NCBI GenBank assembly: GCA_964636495.1
Contig: CAZWSL010000009.1
Coordinates: 41,276-105,275 of the forward strand
Direction of reading: 5' to 3'
Length of the DNA stretch: 64,000 bases
Source: Desulfobacula sp964636495
GTDB taxonomy: Bacteria > Desulfobacterota > Desulfobacteria > Desulfobacterales > Desulfobacteraceae
The position numbers and the translations under genes are program-made. Position 1 is the first letter of the stretch; the number at the start of each line of letters is the position of its first letter. The notes beneath the pieces are model-generated. The model was not told the DNA's origin, did not search any database, and saw nothing but the letters and a program-made list of their open reading frames with translations. Below, piece after piece: positions 15,839 to 25,695 of the stretch.

Positions 15839-17620
15839 TTACAATATTTTTGTCTTATCCTTCAACCACAGACGCACCTCTTTATCCAGAACCGGATATA
15901 ATGTTTCATATACTTTTGCATGATATGTGTTAACCCACTCTATTTCATGCCGTAACAACATTGATTTATCAATCAGTTCTCTTTCAAAATGACAATATGT
16001 CAAATTTTCAAATTTCATGAATGTTCCAAAATCATTTTCAAAAGCCTTTATGACAAGAATCATATTCTCAAGTCGGATCCCGTACTCATCCTCTCTATAA
16101 ACACCTGGTTCATTTGTCAAAACCATTCCTTTTTCAAGTTTGATGTCAACAGGATGAGGACTTAACTTTGCAGGACCTTCATGGACACAGAGGAAAAAAC
16201 CGACTCCATGGCCGGTTCCATGACCAAAATTCATTCCCGAGTTCCATAAATACTGCCTTGAAAGCGTATCCAGTTGAAACCCCCTGGTTTCCTCTGGAAA
16301 GAGAGCAACTGCTACAGCAATATGCCCTTTCAGCACCAGGGTATAATCTTCAATTTGCTGTTTTGTGGGCCTGCCCCTGCAGATGGTTCTTGTGATATCT
16401 GTGGTACCGGTCAAATAGTTGCCTCCTGAATCAGTTAAAAACATCCCATGGCTGCCAATAACGGCATCAGTTTCACTGTCTGCAGAGTAGTGACACATGG
16501 CAGAATGCTCCCCATATGCCATGATGGGATCAAAACTGTTGGCAATAAACAGATCCTGATCTTTACGAAATTCATAAAGCTTGTCTGCAGCAGACATTTC
16601 AGTGAGTTTTCCGCTTCTACTCTCTGTCTCAAGCCAGAAGAGAAAATTTTCAACAGCTGCACCGTCTTTTACTGCAGTATTTCTTAAATGATCTATCTCA
16701 ACACTGTTTTTAACTGCTTTAAAGGCAATTGATGGATTTGTTTTTTCAACAATTCTGCATGTTTTATTTATGGAGTGATAAAGCCTGCAATTTATATTTT
16801 CAGGGTCAACAAGTATTGAACTGCTCTCTTCAATTTGTGACAAAGCATCATATATACACTCATACTCGGCAATCTCCACTCCACTCTGCTGCAGATCTGT
16901 TTCAAGCCTGTCAATAATTTTTTCACGCTTTATAAACAGTACCACCTTTTCAGGAGAAATAAGAACAAAAGCGATATTAACAGGATTTGTATGCACATCA
17001 CTCCCCCTGAGGTTAAGTGTCCAGGCAATATCGTCAAGAGTGCTTATTAAATGATAAGAAGCGTTTAAATCATCCATTTCTGCACGAATTCTACTTATTT
17101 TTTCCACCCTGCTGACACCGGCATATGCTTTTGAAAAGGAAAATGCTTCTGAACCTGGCAGTTGAGGACGATCTTTCCAGACAGCATCAATAAAATCAAT
17201 ATCGCTATTCAATTCAATCGCTTTTTTTTCCAGCATGGTTTCATATTTTTTTTTCAGGTTCATACTTAACAGTTTTCCATCAATGCCGACAGTGTCTCCC
17301 GGTTTTAATGCGCCGGCAAGGTACTTTTCAAAACCAGGAACACCAGGCTCTCCCATTCTATATAGCTCAAAAACCGTTCCGCTGATCTGGTTTTCAGCCT
17401 GAATATAGTACCTGAAATCCGTCCATAAAACTGCCCTGTCATGTGTTATAACAACCGTACCGGCTGACCCTGAGAAACCTGTAAGCCACTCTATCACCCG
17501 CCAGTGTTCCGCAATATATTCACTTTGATGCGGATCAGCACTCGGAACAATCAAAGCAGCAATATTTCTGCTCTTCATGAGCTGTCTGATGCGATCAATT
17601 TTCTTATCTCTTTTCATCAT
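15839..17620 (-). CDS. pepP: Xaa-Pro aminopeptidase (M24B, long form)
   Basis: 593 residues, the three-domain long form of aminopeptidase P (two creatinase-like N-terminal domains plus the pita-bread domain). The five metal ligands are recognisable in order: Asp in 'LTDSGGNYLTGTTDITRT' (two Asp), His in 'NFGHGTGHGVGFFLCVHEGP', Glu in 'LTNEPGVYREDEYG' and Glu in 'IRLENM'. It removes N-terminal residues preceding proline in the cytoplasm, using two Mn2+ or Zn2+ ions. The symbol follows the bacterial name for the family. Co-directional with citrate synthase, but no functional link is evident. Confidence 0.9.
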   Translation of the reverse strand: MMKRDKKIDRIRQLMKSRNIAALIVPSADPHQSEYIAEHWRVIEWLTGFSGSAGTVVITHDRAVLWTDFRYYIQAENQISGTVFELYRMGEPGVPGFEKYLAGALKPGDTVGIDGKLLSMNLKKKYETMLEKKAIELNSDIDFIDAVWKDRPQLPGSEAFSFSKAYAGVSRVEKISRIRAEMDDLNASYHLISTLDDIAWTLNLRGSDVHTNPVNIAFVLISPEKVVLFIKREKIIDRLETDLQQSGVEIAEYECIYDALSQIEESSSILVDPENINCRLYHSINKTCRIVEKTNPSIAFKAVKNSVEIDHLRNTAVKDGAAVENFLFWLETESRSGKLTEMSAADKLYEFRKDQDLFIANSFDPIMAYGEHSAMCHYSADSETDAVIGSHGMFLTDSGGNYLTGTTDITRTICRGRPTKQQIEDYTLVLKGHIAVAVALFPEETRGFQLDTLSRQYLWNSGMNFGHGTGHGVGFFLCVHEGPAKLSPHPVDIKLEKGMVLTNEPGVYREDEYGIRLENMILVIKAFENDFGTFMKFENLTYCHFERELIDKSMLLRHEIEWVNTYHAKVYETLYPVLDKEVRLWLKDKTKIL

Positions 17621-17780
17621 TCAACCTTATTAATCTTAATTTTTTGTTATTTTTTTATCTGTTATTCAATCTGCCTTTTCTGAAGATTATCATAATTACT
17701 TTTTATACAACATATCTTTTTTTCTCCGGCAGTAGTATGATAAGATAATAGTGAAATTCACATGACAGGAGTTGATATAA

Positions 17781-18950
17781 ATGAAATATGATTTTGATAC
17801 AATAGTTGACAGATACAATACCTCCTCGATGAAGTGGGAAAAATACAAAAATCAGGACATCATTCCCATGTGGGTTGCAGACATGGATTTTAAAGCACCG
17901 CCAAAGATTCTTGAAACGCTTAAACAGAATATTGCACATGGTGTTTTTGGATATACTCTGGTTCCTGAAACCCTTAATGAAGTCATTATTGAAAAACTAT
18001 ACACTCTTTACAGATGGAAGGTTGAAAAAGAGTGGATTGTGTGGACTCCAGGTGTTGTATGTGCATTAAATGTCGCCTGTTCAGCATGTGGCAATCCCTT
18101 TGACAAAATAGTCACCACAACACCTGTCTATCCTCCATTTTTTGCAGCACCCGGTAATAGTGGAAAACTGCTGTCAACTGTTCCCATGATTGAAAAAAAC
18201 AAGAGAGCTGCCCTTGACTTTGCTGCTCTTGAAAAAGAGTTCAAAAAAAGCCCATCTTCTCTTTTCATGTTCTGCAGCCCCTATAACCCATGCGGGACTG
18301 TTTTTACCGATCAGGAGATAAAAAGAGTTGTAAAACTCTGTGATCAATATAATGTAACAATCTGTTCAGATGAAATTCACAGTGATTTTGTACTTGATCC
18401 TGATAAATGTCATATCCCGACAGCAACTGTCTCTGAAACAGCTGAAAAAATAACCATCACATTAATGGCTCCTTCCAAAACCTATAATATCCCCGGCCTT
18501 GGCGCTTCATTTGCCGTGATTTCTGAAAAAACCTTAAGAGATAAATTCATTTCAAGAATGAATGGTATTGTTCCGGATATGAATCTTCTTGGACTCTCTG
18601 CAGCAGAAACAGCCTATGCTGAATGTGATGAATGGCTTAAACAGTTAATTGTCTATCTTAGAAAAAACAGGGATATTGTCTACAGACGGATAAATAAAAT
18701 GCCTGGATGCAGTTTAAATCCGATTGAATCCACCTATCTTGCCTGGATTGATGTAAGAGATACCCGGCTGGATGATCCAGTGGCATTTTTTGAAAAAGCA
18801 GGAGTAGGACTTTCTGATGGCAGTTTTTTCGGTAAAAAAGGATTTATAAGGCTTAATTATGGATGTCCGAGATCTGTACTTGAAAAGGGATTAAATAGAA
18901 TGGAAACTGCTTTAGCCAGTCGATCTCAACCCGGATATGGAGTCAAATAA
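17781..18950 (+). CDS. PatB/MalY family pyridoxal-phosphate C-S lyase
   Basis: 389 residues, fold-type I aminotransferase of the MalY/PatB group. The N-terminal 'IPMWVADMDFKAPP' signature separates this group from ordinary aminotransferases. PLP-binding residues are the Lys in 'MAPSKTYNIPGL' (~residue 233), the Asp in 'TICSDEIHSDFVL', and the C-terminal Arg in 'FIRLNYGCP'. 'SPYNPCGTVFT' contacts the cofactor and substrate. Members cleave cystathionine or cysteine S-conjugates to give a thiol, pyruvate and ammonia. The likely job here is methionine synthesis or cysteine desulfhydration (inference). ACAGGAG lies about 10 bases before the ATG. Divergent from the aminopeptidase gene. Confidence 0.88.
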   Translation: MKYDFDTIVDRYNTSSMKWEKYKNQDIIPMWVADMDFKAPPKILETLKQNIAHGVFGYTLVPETLNEVIIEKLYTLYRWKVEKEWIVWTPGVVCALNVACSACGNPFDKIVTTTPVYPPFFAAPGNSGKLLSTVPMIEKNKRAALDFAALEKEFKKSPSSLFMFCSPYNPCGTVFTDQEIKRVVKLCDQYNVTICSDEIHSDFVLDPDKCHIPTATVSETAEKITITLMAPSKTYNIPGLGASFAVISEKTLRDKFISRMNGIVPDMNLLGLSAAETAYAECDEWLKQLIVYLRKNRDIVYRRINKMPGCSLNPIESTYLAWIDVRDTRLDDPVAFFEKAGVGLSDGSFFGKKGFIRLNYGCPRSVLEKGLNRMETALASRSQPGYGVK

Positions 18951-19009
18951 GTATGTCACGGCTGTCAGGTACAGACAGTGAAACCGCAGTTCATCAGCGC
19001 AGACAGGCG

Positions 19010-19075
19010 GTAACAGCACGAATGAGGTAAAATGGCATCGCCCCTGGGTAAGATTTTATCCCGGCCGGCTGTTAC
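19010..19075. repeat. inverted repeat downstream of the C-S lyase gene
   Basis: GTAACAGC (19010-19017) is complementary to GCTGTTAC (19068-19075), enclosing a 50-nt GC-richer segment. It may be part of a terminator or a structured leader for the lipoprotein gene at 19211. No U tract follows, so it is tentative. Confidence 0.3.
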
Positions 19076-19210
19076 TGAAAACAACCAATTGTAATGATAA
19101 ATTGTTTCTAGCAGCACAGACAGAATATCATGAAATTTCAGGGGTAGAGCGGTATCTATAAAAAACGTACCAGGACAGATACAAAAATATTAAATAGAGG
19201 AGGATCTGAA

Positions 19211-19642
19211 ATGGCTGACAGACTATCTTATATTTTAAAAATGGTTTTATTGTTTGGAATAGTTTCAATCATATTATCAGGGTGTGTCACACCAAAACCC
19301 CAACCTCAGCCGGATGCAGGCACAGATATATGGACCGGAGAGCTGACCGGGGTGATACCGGGAGGATTCAAATTAACGGCATGGCCAAAAGGAGGCAACC
19401 AGGACTTTCAGATCGTTAAGGGTTCAATGAACTTGAAAATGACATCCATGGGAAGCGGCACGGCTGATTTAAACGGTACAATAAAAGATGGAATTATTGA
19501 GGCATATATAAGCGGACTGGTGGACAGCTATTATTTCAGTGGCAGTATAAAAGGCAACATATCAGAAAACAGGGGAACCGGCACTTGGATTGTTGACACT
19601 CCGGATGGAAAATATGAAGGAAAATGGACTGCCCGGAAATAA
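19211..19642 (+). CDS. small lipoprotein of unknown function
   Basis: 143 residues. The N-terminal signal peptide (residues 9-24) ends in the lipobox 'IILSGC', so Cys25 would be lipidated and the protein anchored to a membrane in the periplasm. The mature part begins with a Pro-rich linker ('TPKPQPQPDAGT') and continues as a compact, Gly-rich beta domain ('WTGELTGVIPGGF', 'SGTADLNGTIKDG', 'GTGTWIVDTPDGKYEGKW'), which suggests a small beta-barrel. No named family recognised. AGAGGAGGA precedes the ATG. Likely expressed on its own. Confidence 0.75.
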   Translation: MADRLSYILKMVLLFGIVSIILSGCVTPKPQPQPDAGTDIWTGELTGVIPGGFKLTAWPKGGNQDFQIVKGSMNLKMTSMGSGTADLNGTIKDGIIEAYISGLVDSYYFSGSIKGNISENRGTGTWIVDTPDGKYEGKWTARK

Positions 19643-19809
19643 CCTCACAGGATGACTGCACGATTGCAAAAAGCAGATGACTTTATCGATACCGGGTATC
19701 AGCCTATAAAAAAATAATATTTTTTTTGAAGTTTTCTCTTTTTCAGGTGTCCTGTTTACTAGAAGATAAAAACCATGGCTTTTTTTATATAGTAAAAGGA
19801 AGAATCCCA

Positions 19810-20595
19810 ATGAGAAAAAAAATATTACGACTTTCAATATTGATCATCATGTTTATTGGTTTTTTACCTGCTTTTTCCCACTCCAGTTTAAAAAATAACA
19901 GTGAGACAGACTCACAATCCCTGCCTTTTAAAATTGGTGAAACACTTGTTTATAATATACGATGGGAGCAGATTGATGCGGCCAGAGCAACTTTTCAAGT
20001 CCTGCCCAGGAAACATATCAACAATCATGAAACCCTTCACTTCAGGCTGGATGTAAAATCAAACTCATTTATTGACCGGATTTATAAAATCAGGGATCGG
20101 TTTGACAGCTATACACATCCCGGGATGATCCATTCCATCCTTTATAAAAAAACAGCAAGGGGTAAAGAAAAAAGAGAGATCATGGTCCGTTTTGACTGGA
20201 GCAAACAGAGTGTTCAATATTCAAATTTTGGAAAAATAAAACCTTCCATTAAAATTCCCTCCACCACATTTGACCCTCTTTCTGTATTCTACAAGATGAG
20301 AATCCAGAAAATTGAACCCGATAAAACCATTATTTTTTCAGTTTCCGACGGGAAAAAATGTTTTTTACAAAAGGTTTCCATTATTAAAAAAGAGAGAATC
20401 ACCGTTCCTGTTGGAACGTTTAATACCTATGTGGCCATACCTGAGTTATCCAATTTTGGCGGGATATTCAAAAAAAGCAAAAAGCCAAAATTAAAACTCT
20501 GGATCTCTTCTGATGAAAAACATATTCTGGTCAAAATGACCAGTAAAGTCCTTATTGGAAGTATGATTGGAGAGTTGATCTCTTTAAACCAGTAG
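19810..20595 (+). CDS. DUF3108 domain protein, exported
   Basis: 261 residues from the ATG at 19810, preceded by AAAAGGAAG; a longer upstream frame to 19726 lacks a signal peptide. The start chosen gives a clear signal peptide (residues 7-24, 'LSILIIMFIGFLPAFSHS'). The mature domain reads 'FKIGETLVYNIRWEQIDAARATFQV', '...DRFDSYTHPGMIHSILYKKTARGKEKREI' and 'DPLSVFYKMR', which is the DUF3108 pattern, related to LolA/LolB-like curved beta-sheet proteins of the envelope. Function unknown. A periplasmic or outer-membrane role is inferred from the signal peptide only. Confidence 0.82.
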   Translation: MRKKILRLSILIIMFIGFLPAFSHSSLKNNSETDSQSLPFKIGETLVYNIRWEQIDAARATFQVLPRKHINNHETLHFRLDVKSNSFIDRIYKIRDRFDSYTHPGMIHSILYKKTARGKEKREIMVRFDWSKQSVQYSNFGKIKPSIKIPSTTFDPLSVFYKMRIQKIEPDKTIIFSVSDGKKCFLQKVSIIKKERITVPVGTFNTYVAIPELSNFGGIFKKSKKPKLKLWISSDEKHILVKMTSKVLIGSMIGELISLNQ

Positions 20596-20796
20596 TTTTT
20601 CCTGTTTTTCGGCATTGATCTGAAGTATTGAGCTCACGGCGCACCACATTGATTTGATTTGATAAAACAGTGAAAAATAAAACAGCCGTTTTCTGATATG
20701 TTATGGAAACAGATTGAAAAATATTGTTATTTTTTTATAAAAAACAGTGCTATACTCAGCGGAAACGAAATCCACAGATAAATCAGGAGATATAAA

Positions 20797-21918
20797 ATGA
20801 CAGGACTTGACAGCCCCATATCAATTAATAGTGTAAAGATGAGAAACCGGCTTGTATTCCCACCGATAACAACCAATTATGCCACTCAGGACGGCTTTGT
20901 CAATCAGACCATTCTCGATTTCTATGAAAAAAGAAGTAAAAGTGTGGGGCTCACCATTGTGGAAGCCACTGCAGTGAATGCAGCAGGACGTATTGTCCCC
21001 AACAGCCTTGGCTTGTGGAACAATGACCAGATTCATGGCATGCAGGGACTGACTGATGCCATTCATAAAAAAGGAGCTGCGGCAGTTATCCAGCTGAATC
21101 ATGCCGGACCGAGATCTGCTCCAGATAAAAACCTGGTGCAGGGCTTCTCTCCGTCGGGCATTGCTTTCAGACCAGATATTGAACCCATTATCATGAGTCA
21201 GCAGGATATTCATCAACTTGTAGAAAATTTTACCACTGCTGCATTAAGGGCAAAACAGGCCGGGTTTGACGGCGTGGAAATTCATGGAGCCCACTTCTAT
21301 CTGCTGAGCCAGTTTTTATCTCCTCTGACCAATAAACGGAGTGATCCATACGGAGGCGACATTAATGGACGGGTCAGACTTGCCGTTGATATTGTCCAGA
21401 GTATCAGGGAAAAGTGCGGTCCTGAATATCCGCTGTTTTTCAGAATCAATGTGGAAGAGCGGATTAAAGACGGCCTTATCCTTGAAGAGAGTGTTGAATA
21501 CGCCAGACAGATTGCAGCTGCAGGTGTGGATGTATTTGATGTCTCACTCATTGCACAGGGCGGATTTAAAACCATAAGCGGCAAAACCGTTCTCCTTGGA
21601 TCTTCAGCTCTTCCAAAGGAAAAACCTTCGGGCGACAATATCTCTCTTACCAGCACCTTTAAAAAGGAGATTGGTCTGCCAGTGATTGCCGTTGGAAAGC
21701 TTGGGGATTTATCCACTGCTTTACACGCAGTGGAAAAAGAGGACATCGACATGGTGGCAGTTGGGAGACAGATGATCTGCGACCCTGACACTGCAGGAAA
21801 AATGCTTGCCCAGAAAGAGGAAGAGATCATAAAATGTGATGAGTGCCTTGCCTGCTTTGCATCCCTTGGCAAATCAAAACCATTGAAATGCAAAGTAAAT
21901 CCTGATCTGCCGTTTTAA
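20797..21918 (+). CDS. NADH:flavin oxidoreductase, Old Yellow Enzyme family, with partial Fe-S motif
   Basis: 373 residues: an FMN-binding TIM barrel ('NRLVFPPITTNYA', 'AAVIQLNHAGPRS', 'FDGVEIHGAHFYLLSQFLSP' with the substrate-binding His pair, 'VGRQMICDP'). The C-terminus is 'IKCDECLACFASLGKSKPLKC', a Cys cluster that in 2,4-dienoyl-CoA reductases binds a [4Fe-4S] cluster. The NAD(P)H- and FAD-binding domains that follow there are absent. It is therefore the short form of the dienoyl-CoA reductase-like branch, and electrons would have to come from another protein. It reduces an activated C=C bond; the substrate is unknown. CAGGAG before the ATG. Converges with the histidinol-dehydrogenase-like gene. 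Confidence 0.85.
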   Translation: MTGLDSPISINSVKMRNRLVFPPITTNYATQDGFVNQTILDFYEKRSKSVGLTIVEATAVNAAGRIVPNSLGLWNNDQIHGMQGLTDAIHKKGAAAVIQLNHAGPRSAPDKNLVQGFSPSGIAFRPDIEPIIMSQQDIHQLVENFTTAALRAKQAGFDGVEIHGAHFYLLSQFLSPLTNKRSDPYGGDINGRVRLAVDIVQSIREKCGPEYPLFFRINVEERIKDGLILEESVEYARQIAAAGVDVFDVSLIAQGGFKTISGKTVLLGSSALPKEKPSGDNISLTSTFKKEIGLPVIAVGKLGDLSTALHAVEKEDIDMVAVGRQMICDPDTAGKMLAQKEEEIIKCDECLACFASLGKSKPLKCKVNPDLPF

Positions 21919-21985
21919 CTGCTGCTGTTTTCTGTTATAATGGGATGATTATGTAGACACCTTGAAATATCATCACATATCCGGA

Positions 21986-23317
21986 TCAGGAGCTGGATGA
22001 AAGAAAATGGTTACGAATATCTGACACAGCATTTGCGTGTCCGTCAAACCCTTCATACTCTGCAAACATTTTTGCCTTTTCTGCAAGTTCAGGATAACCA
22101 CTTCGGGTCACATAACCTATGGAGGTAAATTTTAAATAATCATGCACACCTAAGGGCGATGCGGTAAACGCAGCTTTGGATGTGGGAAGCACGGCATTGG
22201 GACCCAGAATAAAATTTCCAAGAGTCAGGGGAGTATGCTCACCCAGCAGTATTTCACCGGCATTTGTTATTTTATGAATGTGAGAAAAGGGTTCACGGCT
22301 TAGAATTTCCAAATGCTCCGGAGCGTAATCATTGACAAACCGGACTGCTTCTTTAAAATCAGGAGCAAGGATGATACCGCCCTTATCACCGGAGAGCACT
22401 GTTGAAGAGTACCCTTTTCTTTCATCTCCCATCTTTTCCCATAAAGTTGGAATTATTTTTCCGGCCTGCTCTGCAATCTCTTTTGAATGCGTTACGAGAA
22501 AAGCAGAAGAGTCTGATCCATGCTCGGATTCTATGATCAGATCCAGAGCGGCAATCCGTGCATTTGCTGTTTCATCAGCCAGTACAATGCTTTCACTTGG
22601 ACCTGCAGGAACCCCCGGATCAATCAAGTCTGAAAGCAGTTGTTTAGCTGCCATCACCCACGGGCTTCCAGGTCCCACTATCTTATGACATTTGGGAATG
22701 GTTTCTGTCCCATAGGCTGCTGCAGCAACTGCCTGGGCACCACCTGATTTATATACCTGATCAATCCCTGCAATTTTTGCCGCCACCAGAGTGGCTGCAT
22801 CCACTTTTCCATCCGGACCGGGTGGTGTAAGGATCATGGCATTCGGCACACCTGCCACCACAGCCGGAACAGCAGTCATCAGCGCAACACTTGGGAAAGA
22901 TCCCTTGCCTCTCGGTACATAGCAGGCAACCGAGTCAATGGGAGTTACGCGTTCACCTGCAAACACTCCAGGACGTATCTCCATCATCCGCATGGCTTCA
23001 GGCATCTGTTTTTCATGGAATCGGCGTATGTTATCCGCTGAAAATTCCAGCACCTCAATTAACTGGCTGTCCAGTTCATCAAAGGCTTTTTCAAAATCTT
23101 CTTTTGTGGCTGCAATTTCATCTGCTTCTATTGATGCCTTGTCAAACATTCTGGCAAAGTGTGCCAGTGCATCATCCCCTGATTTACGCACCTCCTCAAT
23201 GATGGGACTCACTTTCTCAATAAATCCGGAAAGATCTGATTCAGTGCGGGTGAGCAGTTGCTGTCTCTCTTTTTCGGAAAGTATGGATAGGTCATACAGA
23301 CTGACTTGCTTTGGCAT
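21986..23317 (-). CDS. histidinol dehydrogenase family enzyme, possibly not HisD
   Basis: 443 residues, full length for the family, with the catalytic Glu-His pair in 'DYAPEHLEI' and the NAD-binding 'YVPRGKGSFPSVALMTAVPA' region. Two positions differ from what I know of biosynthetic HisD. The zinc-ligand Gln of '(S/A)QAEH' is Glu here ('IIESEHGSDSS'), and the His of the 'GxNHVLPT' motif is Ala ('GPNAVLPT'). No other his gene is in the window. Together this points to a paralogue such as the sulfopropanediol dehydrogenase (HpsN)-like branch or another NAD-dependent alcohol dehydrogenase. Plain HisD remains possible. Confidence 0.75.
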   Translation of the reverse strand: MPKQVSLYDLSILSEKERQQLLTRTESDLSGFIEKVSPIIEEVRKSGDDALAHFARMFDKASIEADEIAATKEDFEKAFDELDSQLIEVLEFSADNIRRFHEKQMPEAMRMMEIRPGVFAGERVTPIDSVACYVPRGKGSFPSVALMTAVPAVVAGVPNAMILTPPGPDGKVDAATLVAAKIAGIDQVYKSGGAQAVAAAAYGTETIPKCHKIVGPGSPWVMAAKQLLSDLIDPGVPAGPSESIVLADETANARIAALDLIIESEHGSDSSAFLVTHSKEIAEQAGKIIPTLWEKMGDERKGYSSTVLSGDKGGIILAPDFKEAVRFVNDYAPEHLEILSREPFSHIHKITNAGEILLGEHTPLTLGNFILGPNAVLPTSKAAFTASPLGVHDYLKFTSIGYVTRSGYPELAEKAKMFAEYEGFDGHANAVSDIRNHFLSSSS

Positions 23318-23710
23318 AAAGATACTCCACTGTTTAGATTTTAAAACACTCCCATGCCTGCTAACCGGTCCAGCAGCCAGATAGCAGCAATGGCAATAAT
23401 AATATGGATAACAGAACCAACTGATAATTCCCCGATGTTATCACTCTATCTCCCTTTAACGCTTCTGAAATCAGAACACAGCTGTCCGGTTATCCTGTAA
23501 AATGAGGTTATGCAATAGGAGATTGTATTTGTCAATGGATAAAGTTAATTCACTGGACATTTGCCTTAAAGATAACATTTTTAAATATTACCTTTGACCC
23601 GTTACGATTCTGGCTGCCCTGTCCATCCTGAAGCCAGAATCTCCACTGGCAGTTGCTGCATAACCGGTTTGCCTGACAAACTGCAAGTAATGAATTTTGA
23701 AAATCACTGT
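23318..23710. other. intergenic region downstream of trpA with an inverted repeat
   Basis: No gene seen. Perfect 9-bp arms ATTCTGGCT (23607-23615) and AGCCAGAAT (23632-23640) with a 16-nt loop lie about 70 bp beyond the trpA stop. They may form the 3' end structure of the trp operon transcript, although no U tract follows on the minus strand. The region also contains the upstream sequence of the histidinol-dehydrogenase-like gene. Confidence 0.4.
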
Positions 23711-24520
23711 CTACACTTCACTATTACTGCAGCAGCTTTTTTTAAATCTCACAGTTGCCTGCCTGATCAATTCAGAGAGTTCCGGGCTCTCAAGATTATC
23801 CTCAATAATTTTTACAAAAGCACTTCCTATGACCACTCCATCTGAAAAAGAGGCCACAGCTCTCACATGATCAGGTGTTGAAATTCCAAAACCAGTACAT
23901 ATGGGGATATCTGTAACAGATCTCAATTTTTCTGCTATACTGCCTGTTTTGATGGTGTTTAAACCACTGCTCCCTGTAATTCCTGTTTTGGAGATAAGAT
24001 AGATAAAACCTGAAGAAGATGCTGTTATCATCTCCATACGTTTTACCGGTGTTACAGGTGCTATAAGGCTGATAAAATCCAGATTTTCCGACTCTTTAAA
24101 CTTTAAAATTTCCCCTGATTCTTCAAAGGGCAGATCCACTATCAACACACCGTCAACACCTTTTCTCAATGCTTTCCGGCAAAAAATATCAGGTCCCATT
24201 GTGAAAAGAGGATTATAATAGGTAAAAATAATAATGGGAACAGTGGTTCTCTCTCTTAATCTGGCAGCCATATCAAGCACGTCATCAAGGGTAATCCTGT
24301 TTGTCAAAGCCCGTTTTGAGGCTCTCTGTATGACAGGACCATCTGCTGAAGGATCTGAAAAAGGAACACCAAGCTCCAGTATATCAACTCCTCCATCCAT
24401 CATTGCCGTAACAATTTCAATGGATTTTTCAATATCTGGATCCCCGGCAGTTACAAAACCAACCAGTGCTTTTTCCCCTCTTTTTTTTAATCTGTCAAAT
24501 GTCTGCTCTATTCTATTCAT
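23711..24520 (-). CDS. trpA: tryptophan synthase alpha subunit
   Basis: 269 residues, a TIM barrel. The catalytic Glu is in 'DILELGVPFSDPSADGPVIQ' and the catalytic Asp is in the same segment. 'GFGISTPDHV' and 'DGVVIGSAFV' form the phosphate-binding end. It cleaves indole-3-glycerol phosphate to indole and glyceraldehyde 3-phosphate, passing indole to TrpB through the alpha2-beta2 complex tunnel. The ATG overlaps the trpB stop (ATGA), so translation is coupled. Last gene of the operon; the C-terminus 'KKSCCSNSEV' is unusually Cys-rich. Confidence 0.97.
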   Translation of the reverse strand: MNRIEQTFDRLKKRGEKALVGFVTAGDPDIEKSIEIVTAMMDGGVDILELGVPFSDPSADGPVIQRASKRALTNRITLDDVLDMAARLRERTTVPIIIFTYYNPLFTMGPDIFCRKALRKGVDGVLIVDLPFEESGEILKFKESENLDFISLIAPVTPVKRMEMITASSSGFIYLISKTGITGSSGLNTIKTGSIAEKLRSVTDIPICTGFGISTPDHVRAVASFSDGVVIGSAFVKIIEDNLESPELSELIRQATVRFKKSCCSNSEV

Positions 24521-25695
24521 AGTATCTGCTCCAGATCTTTGTCACCCCTTCCTGACAGATTGATTACCACCACCTGAGATCTATCCATTGCTTCTGCCTC
24601 CTTCATCCCTAGATAGAGGGCATGACTGCTTTCCAGAGCCGGTATGATGCCCTCCTGCACGCACACTGTTTTAAAAGCTTCTACTGCCTGGCTGTCTTCC
24701 ACTCCATGATAGGTTGCCCTGCTGCTGTCCCTGAGAAATGCATGTTCAGGACCGACACCAGGATAATCAAGACCGGCTGAGATTGAGTGGGCTTCCAGTA
24801 TCTGCCCTGCCCTGTCCTGGAGCACATATGATTTGGACCCGTGCAGGACTCCTTTTTTTCCCCTGTTAAGGGTTGCAGCATGGCGTTTTGTTTCCATGCC
24901 TTTTCCTGCAGCCTCAGCTCCCTTGAGAGTGACCTTATCTTCCAGAAACGGATAAAAAAGTCCAATGGCATTACTCCCCCCTCCCACACAGGCAACAAGA
25001 AGATCGGGTAATTTTCCTTCAATCTCCAGTATCTGTTCTTTTGTTTCCATTCCGATAATTTTCTGAAACTCCCTTACCATTACAGGATAGGGGTGGGGAC
25101 CTGCCACAGAACCGATTATATAAAAGGTGTCTTCAATGCATGCAGTCCACTGTCGCAGAGCCTCATTCATGGCATCTTTCAGAGTACCTGTTCCTGAATT
25201 CACTCCAATGACCTCTGCCCCGAGGAGTCTGATGCGCTTGACATTGGGAGCCTGTCTTTCAATATCTGCTGTTCCCATAAAAATGGAACACTCCATATTA
25301 AAAAGTGCTGCCACTGTCGCAGTTGCAACGCCATGCTGTCCTGCCCCTGTTTCAGCTATGAGCTTTTTTTTACCCATATAGCGTGCCAGCAGGGCCTGGC
25401 CAAGTGTATTGTTTATTTTGTGTGCACCTGTGTGTGCAAGATCCTCTCTTTTCAGATATATTTTTGCACCCTTGCACATCTTTGTAAGGTTTTCTGCAAA
25501 GAAGAGAGGTGTGGGGCGCCCTGCATAATTCTTGTAAAGCAGAGCAAGCTCTCCATTAAACTCCCGGCTCTTTCCATATTTCTTAAAAGCATTTTCAAGT
25601 TCTATGACTGCAGGCATCAGTGTCTCGCCTATATACCGCCCCCCATACTCTCCAAAATGTCCATTAATATCCGGCTGTTCATAACATGTGATCAT
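24517..25695 (-). CDS. trpB: tryptophan synthase beta subunit
   Basis: 392 residues, the TrpB1 form. PLP-binding Lys in 'HTGAHKINNTLGQALLA', the 'AETGAGQHGVATAT' loop with the catalytic Glu, and the phosphate-binding 'VGGGSNAIG' are all present. It joins indole with serine to give tryptophan. It overlaps trpA (ATGA) downstream and the trpF stop (ATGA) upstream. This order, F-B-A, is the common bacterial one, so the three proteins are made in step. Confidence 0.97.
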   Translation of the reverse strand: MITCYEQPDINGHFGEYGGRYIGETLMPAVIELENAFKKYGKSREFNGELALLYKNYAGRPTPLFFAENLTKMCKGAKIYLKREDLAHTGAHKINNTLGQALLARYMGKKKLIAETGAGQHGVATATVAALFNMECSIFMGTADIERQAPNVKRIRLLGAEVIGVNSGTGTLKDAMNEALRQWTACIEDTFYIIGSVAGPHPYPVMVREFQKIIGMETKEQILEIEGKLPDLLVACVGGGSNAIGLFYPFLEDKVTLKGAEAAGKGMETKRHAATLNRGKKGVLHGSKSYVLQDRAGQILEAHSISAGLDYPGVGPEHAFLRDSSRATYHGVEDSQAVEAFKTVCVQEGIIPALESSHALYLGMKEAEAMDRSQVVVINLSGRGDKDLEQIL

